NCBI GenBank assembly: GCA_937915065.1
Contig: CALDMR010000030.1
Location: forward strand, 1-11,616
Direction of reading: 5' to 3'
Length of the DNA: 11,616 nucleotides
From: an uncultured Clostridia bacterium
GTDB lineage: Bacteria; Bacillota; Clostridia; Oscillospirales; Oscillospiraceae
How positions within the stretch are numbered: the first letter of the stretch is position 1; each line of letters opens with the position of its first letter. Below the pieces are notes generated by a model, which worked only from the letters and a program-made list of their open reading frames with translations, had not been told where the DNA came from and did not search any database. Shown here piece after piece: positions 5,565 through 11,616 of the stretch. A program made the position numbers and the translations under genes.

Positions 5565-6440
5565 ATGAAAAAAAGCATGGCAGTATGTACCGCCGCAGCT
5601 CTGTTGACCGCAGCCTTGGCCGGCTGCGGCGCACCGGCCGGCACCCCCTCTTCCGGGGAAACAGGGGCGCCCGAGGGCGGCGTGGTGTACTCGAATCTGG
5701 CGGGCGAAGGGCCCTGTGCCGAAGTATCCGGCGCGCTGCTGGATCACGGTATAACAGAGGAGCGGGCGACTGCGTTCCTTTCCTGGGTTGAAGATTTCAA
5801 CGGGCGGGTCACCTCTGACAATCTGGCGGCAGATTTTGTGCCCATGGAGGGCAGCGGCACGGATTACAGCGATTTGACGTTTGATTTGGTGGAGCTGCCT
5901 GATGGTGATTATATGCCGGAAGCCAACTGCCGTCTGACTGCGTTTCTCCTGCTGGGCGATCAGATCTCTACCAACGGCGCCTATGACGATAGTGATACCT
6001 ATCTGATGTTTGATTTGGATGCGGTGGACACGCAGGAGCGGTTTGCCATGAGCGAAGAGGATCGAACCAACTTTGCTGCGCTGTTCAACTGGGTTCCCCT
6101 GGAGGGGGCGGACAGCGAAGAGGCCCATCTGGAAAAGATCCGGCAGGCCTGGCAGGATCGGGAGATCCGGATCAACGCTGCGGAAGGTGTTTCCCTGATC
6201 ACCGTGTATCTCCATTCCTCCTTTGATGATGCGCGCTTTGTCGGCCACACCGGTGTGCTGCTGGAGGAGGAAGACGGGCTGCTGTTTGTGGAAAAATACG
6301 GCCCGGCCGCGCCTTTCCAGGCTACACGGTTTGAAGACCGTGCGCAGCTGAAAGCCTATCTGCTGGCCCGGCCCGACCTTTATGGCGAGGAAGAGGAGCT
6401 GGCGCCCATTGTGCTGGAAAACGGCGCAGTGATGGAGTGA
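5565..6440 (+). CDS. Secreted lipoprotein, DUF4300-like
   Basis: A 291-residue predicted lipoprotein of unknown function. The N-terminus is MKKS followed by a hydrophobic stretch and the lipobox LAGC with the lipidated Cys at 21, then a Gly/Pro/Ser-rich linker to about residue 38. The rest is acidic and soluble, so it should sit on the outer face of the membrane. YSNLAGE, ANCRLTAFLLLGDQI and GHTGVLLEEEDGLLFVEKYGP recall Firmicutes DUF4300 proteins; this is recognition by eye. C122 at a helix start and H228 at a strand start are arranged like a papain/NlpC-type Cys-His pair, with E243 as a possible third residue. An in-frame ATG at 5535 exists, but the ATG at 5565 is chosen because GAAAGGA (5551-5557) is well spaced and it starts a proper signal peptide. 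It follows the symporter by 75 bases with no terminator between, so co-transcription is likely. Confidence 0.85.
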   Translation: MKKSMAVCTAAALLTAALAGCGAPAGTPSSGETGAPEGGVVYSNLAGEGPCAEVSGALLDHGITEERATAFLSWVEDFNGRVTSDNLAADFVPMEGSGTDYSDLTFDLVELPDGDYMPEANCRLTAFLLLGDQISTNGAYDDSDTYLMFDLDAVDTQERFAMSEEDRTNFAALFNWVPLEGADSEEAHLEKIRQAWQDREIRINAAEGVSLITVYLHSSFDDARFVGHTGVLLEEEDGLLFVEKYGPAAPFQATRFEDRAQLKAYLLARPDLYGEEEELAPIVLENGAVME

Positions 6441-6457
6441 AGCATTGAAAAAGGCAT

Positions 6458-6492
6458 AAAAACGGCGCCCGTTGATGCGGGCGCCGTTTTTT
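6458..6492 (+). terminator. Rho-independent terminator after the lipoprotein gene
   Basis: ACGGCGCCCG (6462-6471) pairs with CGGGCGCCGT (6478-6487) over a 6-base loop, preceded by four As and followed by six Ts (6487-6492). It ends the symporter-lipoprotein unit. Confidence 0.93.
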
Positions 6493-6543
6493 GCCGCAGG
6501 ACTGTGAAAATATGACGCGTTTATGAATAATTGGCCCGGAGTC

Positions 6544-6572
6544 TTGCGCTTCCCGGGCGGGTCTGGTATGAT
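6544..6572 (+). promoter_or_regulatory. Predicted promoter of the phospholipase D-like gene
   Basis: TTGCGC (6544-6549), a 17-base spacer and TATGAT (6567-6572) predict a start near 6579 and a leader of about 63 nt. GCCCGG (6534-6539) and its reverse complement CCGGGC (6553-6558) flank the -35 box, a possible control site. Confidence 0.6.
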
Positions 6573-6641
6573 ACCTTCTACATTATCAACCCTGTTGGAG
6601 GGGCTTGTGTCCATGTCTGTTTTGCGGGAAAGGAAGTTGGT

Positions 6642-8066
6642 ATGGAGAAAAAGAAATCGCCTTTTTGCACGCTCCGTTTTTGGCGCAGGGCAGCGGTTTT
6701 GTTTCTGGTGGCATATGCGCTGCTGGCCACGGTGCCCTATTTGCCCCATAAAGAGGTGTCCGAGGATTTTCAGGCGGAATACGCTGCCCGAAATTTTTAT
6801 GGCGAGGGCCCGGGGGCGGAACGGGTGGCTTATATTGACAACAGCGAGGATGCCCTGCTGTGCCGGCTGAATCTCATCCAAAGTGCGGAAAAAGAACTGA
6901 TCTTATCCACCTTTGACTTCAACGCTGATGAGTCGGGAACAGATGTGCTGGCCGCCTTGTATCAGGCTGCGGAGCGGGGGGTACAGGTTCGGGTTCTGAT
7001 CGACGGAACCAGCGGCCTGCTCGACGTGCGGGGCAATGAGAATTTCCGGGCCTTGGAGCACCATGAAAACGCCCAGATCCGGATCTACAATCCGATCGAT
7101 CTTTTGCGGCCCTGGACCATGCAGGCGCGGCTTCACGATAAATATCTGATTGCAGACGGTGCGCGCTACCTGTTGGGAGGGCGGAACACCACAGATCTGT
7201 TTTTGGGTAACTATGCGCCGGAAAAGCTGAATATTGACCGGGAGCTGCTGGTGGTGGGGGGCGACACTGCGCCGGATACCTCGCTGCGCCAGCTGGAGCA
7301 ATACTTTGAGGCGGTGTGGGCCTTGCCCGCCAGCCGTCCGCTGCCGGATCGGGCGCCGCGGGACGAGGATGCCCTGCGCGACACTTTGGCCCAGCGGTAT
7401 GCGGCGCTGCAGGCTCAGTGGCCCCAGGCTTTTACCGATTGGGACTGGGAGGCCTGTACCTTTGAAACGGGAGCGGTCAACCTGTTGAGCAATCCCATCG
7501 GGCCGGAGAATAAGGAACCGTGGATGTGGTATGCGCTGTCCGATCTGATGAGCGGGGCGGAAGATGTGGTGATCTATACGCCCTATATTATTTGCGGGCC
7601 GGAGATGTATGCGGATCTGGAACGGATCACCGGCGGCGGGGCCGGGGTGGAGATCCTGACCAATGCTGTGGCCAGCGGGGCCAATCCCTGGGGCTGTACA
7701 GATTATCTGAACCAGAAAAAGCGTATCCGCCGTACCGGTGTGCAGGTGTATGAATATATGGGAACCCAGTCCAGCCACACAAAGACTTTGGTGCTCGACG
7801 ACCGGTTGAGCGTGGTGGGATCCTACAATCTGGATATGCGCAGCACCTATCAGGACACGGAGCTGATGCTGGTGGTGGATTCGCCGGAACTGAACCGCCG
7901 CATCCGGGAAGAAGCGGAGCGGGACAAGACTTACAGCCGCACTATGGAGGCGGACGGAACATATGTGCAGGGCGAGCATTATAACGATCAGGAGTTAGGC
8001 CCGGTCAAGCAGGCGCTCTATGCCGTTTTGCGGGTGGCGATCCTGCCCCTGCGGAGATTTTTATAA
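6642..8066 (+). CDS. Membrane-anchored phospholipase D superfamily protein, cardiolipin synthase-like
   Basis: A 474-residue protein with one N-terminal membrane segment (about 14-33) and two HKD catalytic motifs: H165-D-K167 with D172, followed by GGRN (179-182), and H379-T-K381 with D386, followed by GSYN (393-396). In this superfamily the two motifs form one active site that transfers phosphatidyl groups through a phospho-histidine. The pattern IYNPIDLLRP...LHDKYLIADG...LLGGRNTTDLFLG resembles ClsC/YmdC-type cardiolipin synthases more than secreted phospholipases. Cardiolipin synthesis at the membrane is therefore the best guess, but phospholipase activity cannot be excluded. The frame is open from 6531; the ATG at 6642 is preferred because GGAAAGGA (6627-6634) lies seven bases upstream, while the earlier start would lie upstream of the predicted transcription start. 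It has its own promoter and terminator, so it appears monocistronic. Confidence 0.9.
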   Translation: MEKKKSPFCTLRFWRRAAVLFLVAYALLATVPYLPHKEVSEDFQAEYAARNFYGEGPGAERVAYIDNSEDALLCRLNLIQSAEKELILSTFDFNADESGTDVLAALYQAAERGVQVRVLIDGTSGLLDVRGNENFRALEHHENAQIRIYNPIDLLRPWTMQARLHDKYLIADGARYLLGGRNTTDLFLGNYAPEKLNIDRELLVVGGDTAPDTSLRQLEQYFEAVWALPASRPLPDRAPRDEDALRDTLAQRYAALQAQWPQAFTDWDWEACTFETGAVNLLSNPIGPENKEPWMWYALSDLMSGAEDVVIYTPYIICGPEMYADLERITGGGAGVEILTNAVASGANPWGCTDYLNQKKRIRRTGVQVYEYMGTQSSHTKTLVLDDRLSVVGSYNLDMRSTYQDTELMLVVDSPELNRRIREEAERDKTYSRTMEADGTYVQGEHYNDQELGPVKQALYAVLRVAILPLRRFL

Positions 8067-8088
8067 TTTTTAATATAAAAGCGCTCTT

Positions 8089-8129
8089 AAAAGCGCCCTC
8101 CGAAGCAGCATGCTCCGGAGGGCGCTTTT
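8089..8129 (+). terminator. Rho-independent terminator after the phospholipase D-like gene
   Basis: AAAAGCGCCCTCCG (8089-8102) pairs perfectly with CGGAGGGCGCTTTT (8116-8129) over a 13-base loop. The T tract is short (four), but the 14-bp stem is strong. Confidence 0.88.
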
Positions 8130-8166
8130 GTGCAGCGGGCGAAGGGAGTCTTCGAAAATTCATAAA

Positions 8167-8186
8167 AAGTTAATAATATTTAACTT
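8167..8186. repeat. Inverted repeat AAGTTAA-N6-TTAACTT at the TetR-operon -35 box
   Basis: AAGTTAA (8167-8173) and TTAACTT (8180-8186) are exact reverse complements separated by TAATAT. The right arm enters the predicted -35 box, so a bound protein could affect polymerase access. The sequence differs from the palindrome at the start site, suggesting a different binding protein or a chance AT-rich repeat. Confidence 0.5.
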
Positions 8187-8213
8187 GTATTCTAAAAAAT
8201 GATTTCGTATAAT
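8185..8213 (+). promoter_or_regulatory. Promoter of the TetR/exporter operon
   Basis: TTGTAT (8185-8190), 17 bases, and a consensus TATAAT (8208-8213) form a strong promoter. The start is near 8220, leaving a leader of about 110 nt before the GTG at 8330. Confidence 0.8.
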
Positions 8214-8230
8214 TATGACAACCTGTCATA
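8214..8230. promoter_or_regulatory. Predicted TetR operator TATGACA-ACC-TGTCATA
   Basis: A perfect 17-base palindrome with 7-base arms and a 3-base centre begins directly after the -10 box and covers the start site. This is the classic position for a TetR-family repressor, and the first gene downstream encodes one, so autorepression is likely. Confidence 0.8.
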
Positions 8231-8329
8231 TACATGAAGTGCAGACAGGGGAGAACAGTGGCAGCGGGGCGCATGAAGAACGCAGCTGCCGGCAAAGGGC
8301 CGCGGGTGCGGAAAAGGGAGGTCTGAGAA

Positions 8330-8953
8330 GTGCCGAGTGCAACTTTTTATAACTTGCCGGAGGAAAAACGGCAGCGGTTGATTGAAGCGGCTTGGGAGGA
8401 GTTGACATCCGTCAGCTTTGACAAAGTTTCCATCAACCGGATCATTCAGCGCGCCAATATTTCCCGGGGAAGCTTTTATCAATATTTTGCAGATAAAACC
8501 GATTTGCTGGATTTCCTGTTGGGGCAGGTGTGCGAAAATATGGAAGAGGCGCTGTGGCAGCGGGAGAAACTGCAGGAAGAGGATCTCTTTGCCGCGGCGC
8601 TCACGGGGTATGACTGGGTGATGGAGCGGAGGGAAGACGCGGATTTGCGCCTTCCGCAGATGATCCGTTTGGCACAGTTGAATCCCGCGATGGATTTGTC
8701 CTCTGGCATGGCTGTGGCGCAGCAAAGCGGAAATTCCGTTCAGGAAGTGGTGCTGGGCGCCAACTTTTGGCAGTCAGAGGATGTAACGTTGGAAGATCAT
8801 TTGGAGCTTTTATATGATGTTGTAGGCAATGCGGTGCTGAGCAGCTTCCGGTCTCCTGAAACTGCAGGGGCCATTCGCACCCGATTGAAAAAGCAGCTGA
8901 TGATTTTGAAGCGAGGTATGCTGGAAAGGACAGCGAAAGGAGAACTGGAATGA
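8330..8953 (+). CDS. TetR/AcrR-family transcriptional regulator
   Basis: A 207-residue regulator. The N-terminus has the TetR DNA-binding domain: KRQRLIEAAWEEL (13-25), then the helix-turn-helix VSINRIIQRANISRGSFYQYFADKTDLL (33-60), where GSFYQYF is the usual recognition-helix ending. The C-terminal part is the variable ligand and dimer domain and gives no clue to the inducer. The start is a GTG, supported by AAAGGGAGG (8313-8321) eight bases upstream. Its stop overlaps the adaptor gene start by four bases (ATGA), so the two are translationally coupled. As the first gene of the operon, behind a palindrome at the transcription start, it most likely represses the exporter until a substrate or stress ligand binds. 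Confidence 0.93.
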   Translation: MPSATFYNLPEEKRQRLIEAAWEELTSVSFDKVSINRIIQRANISRGSFYQYFADKTDLLDFLLGQVCENMEEALWQREKLQEEDLFAAALTGYDWVMERREDADLRLPQMIRLAQLNPAMDLSSGMAVAQQSGNSVQEVVLGANFWQSEDVTLEDHLELLYDVVGNAVLSSFRSPETAGAIRTRLKKQLMILKRGMLERTAKGELE

Positions 8954-10626
8954 ATCAAAACGAGTTGGAGCAGAAGCCGAAGCAGGAATTGGCCGAAGCC
9001 GAAGAGGCGGAAGCAGCTATTGTGCCTGCGGAAGAGGCGGAGGAGTCCGCCGCTGTGCCGGAGAAAAAGAAAAAAAGTAAAAAGAAAATCATTCTTATTG
9101 CGGTGATAGCTGTTGTTGTGCTGCTGCTCTTGCTGCGCCTGCTGGGCGGCGGAGGCGGCTCCGGTTTGGGCTTCGGCGGATACAGCGCAGAGGAAGCATC
9201 CTACCGGGATCTGACGGTTTCTGTTTCCGGTACCGGTACAGTGCAGCCCATCCATTCGGGCACCATTGTGGCTATGGTTACCGGCGATATCCTGAAGGAT
9301 CACTTCGAGATCGGAGATACGGTGGAAAAGGATCAGGTTCTGTATGAGATCGATGCTGAAACGGCTCAGACATCTGTGGAACAGGCAGAACTGGGCGTGC
9401 AGCAGGCGAAACTGGCTTACGATCAGGCGGTTCGCGCAGCCGGGGATCTGACGGTTATGTCCACGGTGTCCGGTCAGGTGTCTTCGATTGAAGTGAAGAA
9501 GGGGGACAGCGTCAATGCCGGTATGGCTGTTGTTACGGTGACCGACAATAAAACCATGACCCTCAAGTGTAATTTCAACAGCGCCGATGCCAAGAATATT
9601 CATACAGGACAAAGTGCCACGGTGACCATCACCGCCACCGGTGAAACCGTGGCAGCCACGGTGAAAAATGTATCCTCCTACACAGCTGTGGGTACAGGCG
9701 GCACCTTGGTGCAGGCGGTGGAGCTTTCTGTCAGCAACCCCGGCGGTATCACCGGCGGCATGGCGGCTACGGCCCGGGTGGGCAATCTGGCCTGCCAGAG
9801 CGGCGGAACCTTTGCATATGCCACAGAGACCCAGGTGTTGGCCAAGGCGAGCGGTACAGTGGATGCTATCTATGTATCTGAGGGCACCACAGTGGCGCCC
9901 GGTACCAAACTGCTCCATTTGGATGCGGCCAATATGGACGACCAGGTGAAAAACGCGGCGCTGGCTGTGGAAAACGCCCAGCTGAACCTGGAATCGGCCC
10001 AGGATATGCTGGATAACTATCAGATCAAGGCGCCGATTTCCGGCACAGTGACCCAGAAGGATCTGAGCGCCGGCGATAATGTGGGCCAGGTGGGTACCAC
10101 CACCATGGCGGTTATCAGCGACCTGTCCGCTTTGACCTTTGATATGATGATCGATGAACTGGATATTCCGAAAGTGCAGCAGGGGCAGCGGGTGGAGATC
10201 ACCGTGGATGCGCTGCCGGGGCGTACCTTTACCGGGTATGTGGATAAAATCAACATCAACGGCGTGACGGCCAACGGTGTGACCAACTATCCTGTCACGG
10301 TGATGGTGGAAAATCCCGATCCTGAATTGCTGCCGGGTATGAATGTCAGCGCGGAGATCATTATTGAACGGGTGGAGCACATTTTGGCGGTGCCGCTGTC
10401 TGCTGTGGGCCGCGGGGACACTGTGCGGGTTCTGCCGGCAAAGGCTGTTTCTGAAAAGGACGGCAGCATCGATTATACGCTGGCAGAGGAAAGAAAGGTC
10501 ACCCTGGGCGCCAATGACAGTACATATGTGGAGATCACCAGCGGCCTGCAGGAAGGCGACTTGGTGCTGATCGAGCAGCAGGCGGCCAATCCGGGGGCTG
10601 TTCAGACAATGGCTTCAGACGTGTAA
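8950..10626 (+). CDS. Efflux membrane-fusion adaptor (HlyD/MacA-like) with apparent tandem modules
   Basis: A 558-residue periplasmic-adaptor-type protein for an ABC exporter. Residues 1-37 are Glu/Ala-rich, 39-46 are Lys-rich, and 47-63 form one membrane helix, so most of the chain lies outside. It then appears to hold two adaptor units. Unit one has lipoyl half-motifs at about 98-135 and 171-199 around a short helical hairpin (136-168), with a barrel to about 278. Unit two has half-motifs at about 295-325 and 360-390 around a second hairpin (326-357), a barrel (392-475) and a C-terminal domain. KAPISGTV and the LPGMNVSAEI segment are typical of MacA/AcrA relatives. Characterised MacA and YknX are about 370-380 residues with one unit. 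Short hairpins fit a cell without an outer membrane. It overlaps the TetR gene by four bases and precedes the ATPase by 21. Confidence 0.92.
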   Translation: MNQNELEQKPKQELAEAEEAEAAIVPAEEAEESAAVPEKKKKSKKKIILIAVIAVVVLLLLLRLLGGGGGSGLGFGGYSAEEASYRDLTVSVSGTGTVQPIHSGTIVAMVTGDILKDHFEIGDTVEKDQVLYEIDAETAQTSVEQAELGVQQAKLAYDQAVRAAGDLTVMSTVSGQVSSIEVKKGDSVNAGMAVVTVTDNKTMTLKCNFNSADAKNIHTGQSATVTITATGETVAATVKNVSSYTAVGTGGTLVQAVELSVSNPGGITGGMAATARVGNLACQSGGTFAYATETQVLAKASGTVDAIYVSEGTTVAPGTKLLHLDAANMDDQVKNAALAVENAQLNLESAQDMLDNYQIKAPISGTVTQKDLSAGDNVGQVGTTTMAVISDLSALTFDMMIDELDIPKVQQGQRVEITVDALPGRTFTGYVDKININGVTANGVTNYPVTVMVENPDPELLPGMNVSAEIIIERVEHILAVPLSAVGRGDTVRVLPAKAVSEKDGSIDYTLAEERKVTLGANDSTYVEITSGLQEGDLVLIEQQAANPGAVQTMASDV

Positions 10627-10647
10627 AGTGCGGGTGATACAAAGCCT

Positions 10648-11388
10648 ATGAGTGCATTGATCGAACTGAAGAATATTTATAAAATTTATCATATGGGCGA
10701 TACGGAGGTCCATGCCCTGGATGGTGTCAGCATCCGGATTGAAAAGGGAGAGTTTGTGGCCATCGTGGGACAGTCCGGCTCCGGTAAATCCACGGCTATG
10801 AATATCATTGGCTGCCTGGATGTGCCCACCAGCGGCACTTACCGGCTCAATGGCGTGGATGTGTCCACTATGAAGGATGACGAGCAGGCGGAGATCCGCA
10901 ATAAATTGTTGGGTTTCATTTTTCAGCAGTATAACCTGCTGCCGAAGCTGAGCGTTCAGGAAAATGTGGAGCTGTCGCTGTTGTATGCGGGCGTGGGTGC
11001 GGCGGAGCGCCGCGCCAGGGCGCTGAAAGCCCTGCGGCGCGTTGGGTTGGAGGCTAAAGCGAAAAATATGCCCAATCAGCTTTCCGGCGGCCAGCAGCAG
11101 CGCGTATCCATTGCCCGGGCCTTGGCGGGCGATCCGTCGGTGATCCTGGCCGACGAGCCCACGGGCGCGCTGGACTCCCGCACCAGCCGGGAGGTGCTGA
11201 GCTTCCTCCAGGAGCTGAACCGCGAGGGCAATACCATTGTGCTGATCACCCACGACAATTCCATTGCTGTGCGGGCCCAGCGCATTATCCGCCTGCAGGA
11301 TGGCCGTGTGATTTACGACGGTCCCGCTGATGACCCGCGGGCGGTGGTTCAGCCCACGGAGGCCGGAGAAGGGGAGGCGAATGGATAA
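10648..11388 (+). CDS. MacB-type ABC transporter ATP-binding protein
   Basis: A 246-residue nucleotide-binding subunit. All key motifs are intact: Walker A GQSGSGKST (41-49), Q-loop Gln in FIFQQYNLLP (Q93), signature LSGGQQQR (145-152), Walker B VILADE (165-170), D-loop ALD (174-176) and switch His (H202 in LITHD). The form YKIYHMGDTEVHALDGVS at the start and DEPTGALDSRTS are typical of the MacB/LolD/YknY group that works with FtsX-like permeases and an adaptor. It would power export from the cytoplasmic face. No strong Shine-Dalgarno is visible in the 21-base gap after the adaptor gene, so translation may rely on coupling. The last residues (about 225-246) are a short Pro/Glu/Ala-rich tail. 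It overlaps the permease start by one base. Confidence 0.96.
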   Translation: MSALIELKNIYKIYHMGDTEVHALDGVSIRIEKGEFVAIVGQSGSGKSTAMNIIGCLDVPTSGTYRLNGVDVSTMKDDEQAEIRNKLLGFIFQQYNLLPKLSVQENVELSLLYAGVGAAERRARALKALRRVGLEAKAKNMPNQLSGGQQQRVSIARALAGDPSVILADEPTGALDSRTSREVLSFLQELNREGNTIVLITHDNSIAVRAQRIIRLQDGRVIYDGPADDPRAVVQPTEAGEGEANG

Positions 11389-11616
11389 TGGGGCTTGAAC
11401 AAAACTTCCGGATGGCCTTCAAATCCCTGATGTCCAGCAAGGTGCGGGCATTACTGACCATGCTGGGTATCATTATCGGCGTGGCGGCAGTCATTGTGAT
11501 CACCGGCCTGGGCAGCGGCATGCAGCGCATGATGAACGAGCAGTTTGATAAACTGGGCGCAAATTTGATCCAGGTGCAGGTGTTCGGCCGCGGCGACGGC
11601 GGCTCCCGCACGGTCA
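11388..11616 (+). CDS. MacB/FtsX-like ABC transporter permease, N-terminal 76 residues, continues past window
   Basis: The ATG at 11388 shares its A with the TAA stop of the ATPase gene (TAATG), and GGGGAGG (11371-11377) lies 10 bases upstream. The visible part opens with EQNFRMAFKSLMSSKVRALLTMLGI and a first membrane helix (about 22-41), IIIGVAAVIVITGLG, then MQRMMNEQFDKLGANLIQV, which starts the extracellular MacB periplasmic core domain. This is the standard start of MacB/YknZ-type permeases, which have four membrane helices and a large outer domain between the first two; the full protein is usually about 390-420 residues when the ATPase is separate. With the adaptor and ATPase it forms a complete tripartite exporter. 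An earlier ATG at 11381 is in another frame and stops after five codons. Confidence 0.93.
   Translation, partial: MGLEQNFRMAFKSLMSSKVRALLTMLGIIIGVAAVIVITGLGSGMQRMMNEQFDKLGANLIQVQVFGRGDGGSRTV

Noticed and set aside
5508..6881. A 457-codon open frame on the minus strand
   Set aside because: It crosses the lipoprotein gene, a strong terminator and the start of the phospholipase D-like gene, with a low-complexity product.
8081..8096. GCGCT...AGCGC as a separate terminator before 8089
   Set aside because: It is a short alternative pairing that shares bases with the much stronger 14-bp terminator at 8089-8129.
8797..10380. A 527-codon open frame on the minus strand
   Set aside because: It is antisense to the TetR and adaptor genes, which have clear domains, ribosome sites and operon overlaps.

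Overview
The window looks like chromosome from an anaerobic, low-to-moderate GC Gram-positive bacterium, most likely a gut Clostridia of the Oscillospiraceae/Ruminococcaceae kind. Four things point there: an oxygen-sensitive glycyl radical enzyme, a leucine T-box leader, strong GGAGG-type ribosome binding sites, and an adaptor/ABC/permease exporter with short adaptor hairpins as expected without an outer membrane. This placement is inference from gene content and style, not from a marker gene. No tRNA, rRNA, CRISPR array, insertion sequence, transposase or phage gene was seen.

Left end (1-1882): a glycyl radical enzyme gene on the minus strand enters from outside and is cut by the window edge before its active-site cysteine and glycyl-radical loop. 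It is transcribed away from a HxlR-family regulator. The shared 179-bp gap is AT-rich, with two promoters that face each other and overlap, plus three palindromic elements. A bidirectional terminator closes the regulator gene and the convergent leuA gene.

Middle (1902-8129): leuA (2-isopropylmalate synthase) stands alone on the minus strand behind a canonical promoter and a full T-box leader with a CUG (Leu) specifier. Its antiterminator and terminator folds are clearly exclusive. Divergently on the plus strand lies an NSS-family sodium/amino-acid symporter followed by a lipoprotein resembling DUF4300; the two probably share a transcript that ends at a strong terminator at 6458-6492. Next is a single-gene unit with its own promoter and terminator: a membrane-anchored phospholipase D superfamily protein with two HKD motifs, resembling cardiolipin synthases.

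Right end (8130-11616): an efflux-type operon. A TATAAT promoter with a 17-bp perfect palindrome at its start site drives a TetR regulator, a membrane-fusion adaptor (4-nt overlap), a MacB-type ABC ATPase, and a MacB/FtsX-type permease that runs off the window (1-nt overlap). The arrangement suggests a TetR-controlled export system for a drug, peptide or lipid. The adaptor is unusual in appearing to contain two lipoyl/hairpin/barrel modules in one chain.

Most of the content belongs to known families. The points most worth a second look are the unassigned glycyl radical enzyme with its regulator and palindromes, the T-box with a variant tRNA-binding bulge, and the two-module adaptor.
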